This document shows positions 60,472-64,000 of a DNA stretch of 64,000 nt, piece by piece. This DNA is from Rhizobiales bacterium YIM 77505 (GTDB lineage: Bacteria; Pseudomonadota; Alphaproteobacteria; Rhizobiales; Beijerinckiaceae), in assembly GCA_000745135.1 (NCBI GenBank), contig JQNH01000001.1, forward strand, positions 3,891,501 through 3,955,500, in the 5' to 3' direction. Within the stretch, counting starts at the first letter, position 1. The number at the start of each line of letters is the position of its first letter. A model generated the notes under the pieces. The model made no database searches, was not told the origin of the DNA, and saw only the letters and a program-made list of their open reading frames with translations. The position numbers and the translations under genes are program-made.

Positions 60472-63400
60472 CTACTCCTCCATCGCCAGCAGCATGGCGT
60501 TGCCGCCGGCGGCGGCCGTGTTGATGGTGACAGTCTGCTCGGTGGCAAAGCGCAGGAGATAGTGCGGCCCGCCCGCCTTGGGGCCGGTGCCCGAGAGCCC
60601 ATGGCCACCGAAGGGCTGCACACCGACCACAGCGCCGATCATGTTGCGGTTGACATACACATTGCCGACGGCGAGCCGGTTGGCGATCTCCTCGACGGTC
60701 TCGTCGATGCGCGAATGGATACCGAGGGTGAGGCCATAGCCCGGGCCCTCGATCGCATCGAGCAGCTTTGGCAGATCCCGTGCCTTGTAGCGGACCACAT
60801 GCAGGATCGGCCCAAACACCTCCTCAGCGAGGGCCTGCGGCTGATCGAGCTCGAATACGTGCGGCGCGACGAAGAGATCGCGCGCCGCCCACCTCTCCTG
60901 GAAGGAGAGGTCGCCGCGCAGCGGCGGGTGAGGTGTGCGCCCTGTCCGGAGAGGGCTCTCCCCCTCACCCGGACGCTGCGCGTCCGACCTCTCCCCGGCG
61001 GGGAGAGGTGGAGGCAGCGCATCCTCCCCTCTCCTCAAGGGGAAGGCGCATTCAGCCTCGCCCGCATACCAGACCTTCTTTGCCTCCCGCTTCATGCGCG
61101 CGATATGGGCCTCGAGCCGCGCCTTCGCCTCCGCGTCGATGACCGGGCCGATATGGGTGTCCGGATCGGCGGGGTCGCCAAGCTTGAGCTCGCGGGCGGC
61201 GCCGACGATCATCTCGATCATGCGGTCGGCGACATCCTCCTGCACGCACAGGAGACGCAAGGCCGAGCAGCGCTGGCCGGCGGAGCGGAAGGCAGAGGTG
61301 ACAACATCGTCCGCGACCTGCTCCGGCAATGCCGTGGCGTCGACGATCATGGCGTTGACGCCGCCGGTCTCCGCAATGAGCGGCACAATCGGCCCGTCCT
61401 TCGCCGCAAGCGCCCGGCTGATGAGCCGCGCCACCTCCGTCGAGCCGGTGAAGACGACGCCAGCGACAGCGGGATGCTCCACGAGGCGCGCGCCGACACG
61501 GCCGTCGCCGGGCACGTAATGCAGCGCGGACGCCGGCACGCCCGCCTCGTGCAGAACCTTCACGGCCTCGGCGGCGACGAGCGGCGTCTGCTCGGCGGGC
61601 TTTGCCACGACGCTGTTGCCGGCCATCAGCGCCGCCGTGACCTGGCCGAGGAAGATGGCGAGCGGGAAGTTCCACGGGGAAATGGCGACAAAGACGCCGC
61701 GCCCGCGCAGCCGAAGCACATTCGATTCGCCCGTCGGCCCGGGAAGGCGCTCGCCTTCTGTGAAGAGCCGCCGGCCCTGCGCCGCATAGTAGCGGCAAAA
61801 GTCGACAGCCTCGCGCAGCTCCGCCACCGCGTCATCGAGCGTCTTGCCGCCTTCGGCCTGGAGGAGGCGCAGGAAGAGCCCCCTGCGCTCTTCCAACACA
61901 TCGGAGGCGCGCTCGAGTGCCGCAGCGCGCTGGTCCGCCGGCGTCTCGCTCCATGCGCGGAAGCCGCGCTGTGCGGCGGCCATCGCGGCGTCGGCGGCCT
62001 CGGGCGTCGCCTCGACGACCTTGCCGATTTCCACGCCATTGGTGGGGCTGAGCACCGGCCGCGCTGCTCCGGCAATCTTGCAGCGATCGATCAGGGGCTC
62101 GGCCTCTCGCCCTCGTGGAGAGGCGGCCTGCACCACCTCGGCCAGCAGCCCTTCCAGCGATGCCCGGTGCCCGAACTCGACGCCGCGCGAATTGCGCCGA
62201 TCCGGGCGGAACAGGTCGCGGGGCAGGGGCAGGCGCGGATGGCGGGCGGCCTCGGGGCTTGCGATGATGTCGGCCGGCCGCTTGAGGAGCGTCTCGACCG
62301 GCACCGCGGGATCGGCGGCGACGGAGACAAAGGAGGAGTTGGCCCCGTTCTCCAGAAGCCGGCGGACGAGATAGGCGAGAAGGTCGCGGTGGCCGCCGAC
62401 CGGTGCATAGGTGCGGCAGGCGGCGCCGGGCCGATCCTCAATGAGCTTGCCATACAGAATCTCGCCCATGCCGTGCAGGCGCTGGAATTCGTAACCCTCG
62501 ACGCCTCCCGCCCGCTCAAGGATCGAGGCGACGGTGAGCGCGTTGTGCGTGGCGAACTGGGGGTAGAGGCGCGGCCGCAAGGCGAGGAGCCGCTCGGCGC
62601 AGGCCATGTAGTTCAAGTCGGTCATCGCCTTGCGGGTGAACACCGGATAGTCATCGAGGCCGCGCTCCTGGGCGCGCTTGATCTCCGTGTCCCAATAGGC
62701 GCCCTTGACGAGACGCACCATCATGCGCCGGTCGTGGAGCTCCGCGAGGCGGGCGATCCATTCGATCACCGGCAACGCCCGCTTCTGGTAGGCCTGGATG
62801 GCGAGCCCGAAGCCGTCCCATCCGGCAAGCGAGTCGTCAGCGAAGGCGGCCGCGATCACGTCAAGCGAGAGCTCGAGCCGATCCGCCTCCTCCGCGTCGA
62901 TGGTGAAGTTGAGGTCGTATGCCTTCGCCTTGCGGGCGAGTTCGACGACGAGCGGCACGAGCTCGGTCATGACGCGCCCGCGGCTCACCGCCTCGTAGCG
63001 TGGGTGAAGCGCTGAGAGCTTCACCGAAATGCCGGGCCGGTTCGGTAGCGGCGCGTTGCCAGCCTCGCGGCCGATCGCCTCGATGGCGGCCGCGTAGGCG
63101 GCGAAGTAGCGCCGGGCATCCCCTGCCGTGCGCGCGCCTTCGCCCAGCATATCGAAGGAGTAGCGGTAGAGGCGTCCCGAGCCGGAGCGCGCCCGGTCGA
63201 GCGCCTCCTCGATGGTCTGCCCCAGCACGAAGTGATTGCCCATGACCCGCATCGCCTGCCGGGTGGCGGCACGCACGGCCGGCAGGCCGAGGCGTTTGGC
63301 GAGCTGGCCGAGGATCCCCTCCGGCGTTTCCCCCGGTTGGATGATCCGCGCGGTGATGCCGAGCGCCCAGGCCGAGGCGTTGACGAGGAAGGCTTCCGAC

Positions 63401-63735
63401 TTCGCCTCGTGATGGGCGAAATCGCCCTGCCCGAGCTTGTCCTCGATCAGGCGGTCGGCGGTGGCGGCGTCCGGCACCCGAAGCAACGCCTCGGCGAGGA
63501 CCATCAGCGCCAGGCCCTCCTTCGTCGACAGCGAATACTCCCGCAACACCTCCTCCACGCCGCCAAGCCCGCCGCGCTCGGCGCGGATGGCGCCGATGAG
63601 ATCGCGCGCCAGGGCATCGATGCGCCGCTCGCGCTCGGGCGCTAGCCTCGCGCCAGTGAGCAGCCGGCGGGCGATCGCGGCGTCGTCCTCGGCATAGGGA
63701 GCATCGAAAGGTGGCAGGGCGGGCATAGCGGGCAT
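60472..63735 (-). CDS. putA: Bifunctional proline dehydrogenase / glutamate-semialdehyde dehydrogenase with repeat-derived insertion
   Basis: PutA oxidises proline to glutamate in two steps. The 1087 residues contain a proline dehydrogenase barrel with RLVKGAYWDTEIKRAQERG and YPQFATHNALT, then an aldehyde dehydrogenase with catalytic Cys823 (SAGQRCSALR) and the AETGG glutamate. It lacks the N-terminal ribbon-helix-helix of enterobacterial PutA, as expected where a divergent Lrp-type gene controls it. Residues 896-952 (CAFPLRRGED to RWAAR) have no counterpart in the family and are encoded by palindromic repeats at 60880-61050, an in-frame insert of 171 bases. A smaller palindrome lies near codon 541. 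GAGAGG favours the second of the clustered ATGs (63735). Confidence 0.94.
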   Translation of the reverse strand: MPAMPALPPFDAPYAEDDAAIARRLLTGARLAPERERRIDALARDLIGAIRAERGGLGGVEEVLREYSLSTKEGLALMVLAEALLRVPDAATADRLIEDKLGQGDFAHHEAKSEAFLVNASAWALGITARIIQPGETPEGILGQLAKRLGLPAVRAATRQAMRVMGNHFVLGQTIEEALDRARSGSGRLYRYSFDMLGEGARTAGDARRYFAAYAAAIEAIGREAGNAPLPNRPGISVKLSALHPRYEAVSRGRVMTELVPLVVELARKAKAYDLNFTIDAEEADRLELSLDVIAAAFADDSLAGWDGFGLAIQAYQKRALPVIEWIARLAELHDRRMMVRLVKGAYWDTEIKRAQERGLDDYPVFTRKAMTDLNYMACAERLLALRPRLYPQFATHNALTVASILERAGGVEGYEFQRLHGMGEILYGKLIEDRPGAACRTYAPVGGHRDLLAYLVRRLLENGANSSFVSVAADPAVPVETLLKRPADIIASPEAARHPRLPLPRDLFRPDRRNSRGVEFGHRASLEGLLAEVVQAASPRGREAEPLIDRCKIAGAARPVLSPTNGVEIGKVVEATPEAADAAMAAAQRGFRAWSETPADQRAAALERASDVLEERRGLFLRLLQAEGGKTLDDAVAELREAVDFCRYYAAQGRRLFTEGERLPGPTGESNVLRLRGRGVFVAISPWNFPLAIFLGQVTAALMAGNSVVAKPAEQTPLVAAEAVKVLHEAGVPASALHYVPGDGRVGARLVEHPAVAGVVFTGSTEVARLISRALAAKDGPIVPLIAETGGVNAMIVDATALPEQVADDVVTSAFRSAGQRCSALRLLCVQEDVADRMIEMIVGAARELKLGDPADPDTHIGPVIDAEAKARLEAHIARMKREAKKVWYAGEAECAFPLRRGEDALPPPLPAGERSDAQRPGEGESPLRTGRTPHPPLRGDLSFQERWAARDLFVAPHVFELDQPQALAEEVFGPILHVVRYKARDLPKLLDAIEGPGYGLTLGIHSRIDETVEEIANRLAVGNVYVNRNMIGAVVGVQPFGGHGLSGTGPKAGGPHYLLRFATEQTVTINTAAAGGNAMLLAMEE
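60890..60935 (+). repeat. Palindromic repeat P1 inside putA
   Basis: ACCTCTCC-TGGAA-GGAGAGGT (60891-60911) is an eight-base-pair stem followed by the tail CGCCGCGCAGCGGCGGGTGA. This layout matches the intergenic palindrome family common in Rhizobiales genomes, but here it is translated. Confidence 0.85.
60960..61010 (-). repeat. Palindromic repeat P2 inside putA
   Basis: ACCTCTCCCC-GGC-GGGGAGAGGT (60987-61009) is a ten-base-pair stem preceded by CCCCTCACCCGGACGCTGCG. It is the same element as P1 in opposite orientation, with tails facing each other, so P1 and P2 form a complete inverted pair. Confidence 0.85.
62102..62124. repeat. Small palindrome in the putA inter-domain linker
   Basis: GCCTCTC, a nine-base loop and GAGAGGC form a seven-base-pair stem encoding ASPRGREAEP between the two PutA domains. 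It may be a degraded copy of the P1/P2 family. Confidence 0.45.
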
Positions 63736-63798
63736 CGGCATCCTCTCATAGGCGCCGCAAAGTTTAGGCCGGCGCAGGCCGTCGTTCTATGGCAATGT

Positions 63799-63815
63799 TT
63801 ACGGTTCGGCCGTAA
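63799..63815. promoter_or_regulatory. Inverted repeat TTACGG-N5-CCGTAA in the putA-lrp divergent region
   Basis: A perfect six-base inverted repeat with a five-base centre lies in the AT-richer part of the 113-base gap between putA and the divergent Lrp-type gene. It begins 64 bases upstream of the putA ATG and ends 34 bases before the regulator's start. The position fits a PutR operator; that assignment is inferred. Confidence 0.45.
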
Positions 63816-63848
63816 GAAGCACGCCCTTTAACCATGAAGGCCGGAAGA

Positions 63849-64000
63849 ATGACGGACCTTGATCGCACCGACCGCCGCATCCTCGCCATCCTTCAGAATG
63901 ATGGCCGCATCTCCACGGTGGAGCTGGCCGAGCGCATCGGTCTTTCGCCAACCTCAGCCGGCGAGCGCCTGCGTCGGCTGCAGAAGGAGGGGACCATCAC
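63849..64000 (+). CDS. Lrp/AsnC-family regulator, probable PutR (3' end outside window)
   Basis: The first 50 or so residues, MTDLDRTDRRILAILQNDGR and then ISTVELAERIGLSPTSAGER, form the N-terminal HTH of an Lrp/AsnC regulator. The gene runs off the end of the window. It is divergent from putA, the arrangement of PutR, which activates proline catabolism in Rhizobiales and other alphaproteobacteria. The ATG at 63849 has GAAGG eight bases upstream; an in-frame ATG at 63834 is the alternative. Confidence 0.88.
   Translation, partial: MTDLDRTDRRILAILQNDGRISTVELAERIGLSPTSAGERLRRLQKEGTI

Overview
The window is high-GC DNA from one chromosome-like replicon of an alphaproteobacterium, most likely Hyphomicrobiales (Rhizobiales). 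The reasons are the rpsA / sppA-ihfB-lapA-trpF-trpB-trpA gene order, the HmuP-HmuTUV heme locus with Irr-type boxes, a Tad pilus block, a YumC-type ferredoxin-NADP reductase, and PutA with a divergent Lrp-type regulator. I saw no rRNA, tRNA, CRISPR array, prophage or intact insertion sequence.

Layout. 0-10 kb: a housekeeping block on the minus strand (rpsA, sppA, ihfB, lapA, trpF, trpB, trpA) interrupted by accessory genes. These are an ornithine-cyclodeaminase-like gene, a MntA-HepT toxin-antitoxin pair fused translationally to trpF, a HigBA pair on the opposite strand between trpB and trpA, and a secreted protein of unknown function. 10-17 kb: a chemoreceptor, then the prkA-yeaH-spoVR stress operon. 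17-22 kb: a two-subunit periplasmic molybdenum hydroxylase (iorAB type) followed by soxXYZA, with no soxB or soxCD. 22-30 kb: a heme acquisition locus (hutX, an IsdG-like monooxygenase, tonB, receptor on one strand; hmuP, hmuT, hmuU, hmuV on the other). 30-36 kb: a FAH-family hydrolase, glpD and glpR, and a GGDEF-EAL protein. 36-43 kb: a gamma-glutamyltransferase-like protein, an SDR and a Bug binding protein, with a divergent aspartate dehydrogenase, FkbM methyltransferase, SLC13 permease and CAP lipoprotein. 43-47.5 kb: tadD, tadC, tadB and cpaF.

47.7-60.4 kb is the most interesting part. One strand carries ferredoxin-NADP reductase, a [2Fe-2S] ferredoxin, a UPF0280 protein, a MarR regulator, a 6-hydroxynicotinate-reductase-like enzyme, a DUF559 nuclease, a fused FeS/Mo hydroxylase, its FAD subunit and a 5-oxoprolinase-like HyuAB. 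Most of these overlap or nearly touch. A 17-base identical, partly palindromic site lies upstream of both hyuAB and the ferredoxin gene, which ties the two ends into one probable MarR regulon. I read this as an aerobic, reductive pathway for a nicotinate-like N-heterocycle: hydroxylation by the Mo enzyme, ferredoxin-driven ring reduction, then ATP-dependent ring opening.

The 52-62 kb stretch is also full of GC-rich palindromic (REP/BIME-like) repeats. They flank the DUF559 gene as inverted copies, supply its ribosome binding site and the 3' end of the Mo-hydroxylase gene, sit at the HyuA/HyuB junction, and form an in-frame insertion of about 57 codons in the aldehyde dehydrogenase domain of PutA. 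The window ends in the start of the putA-linked Lrp regulator.
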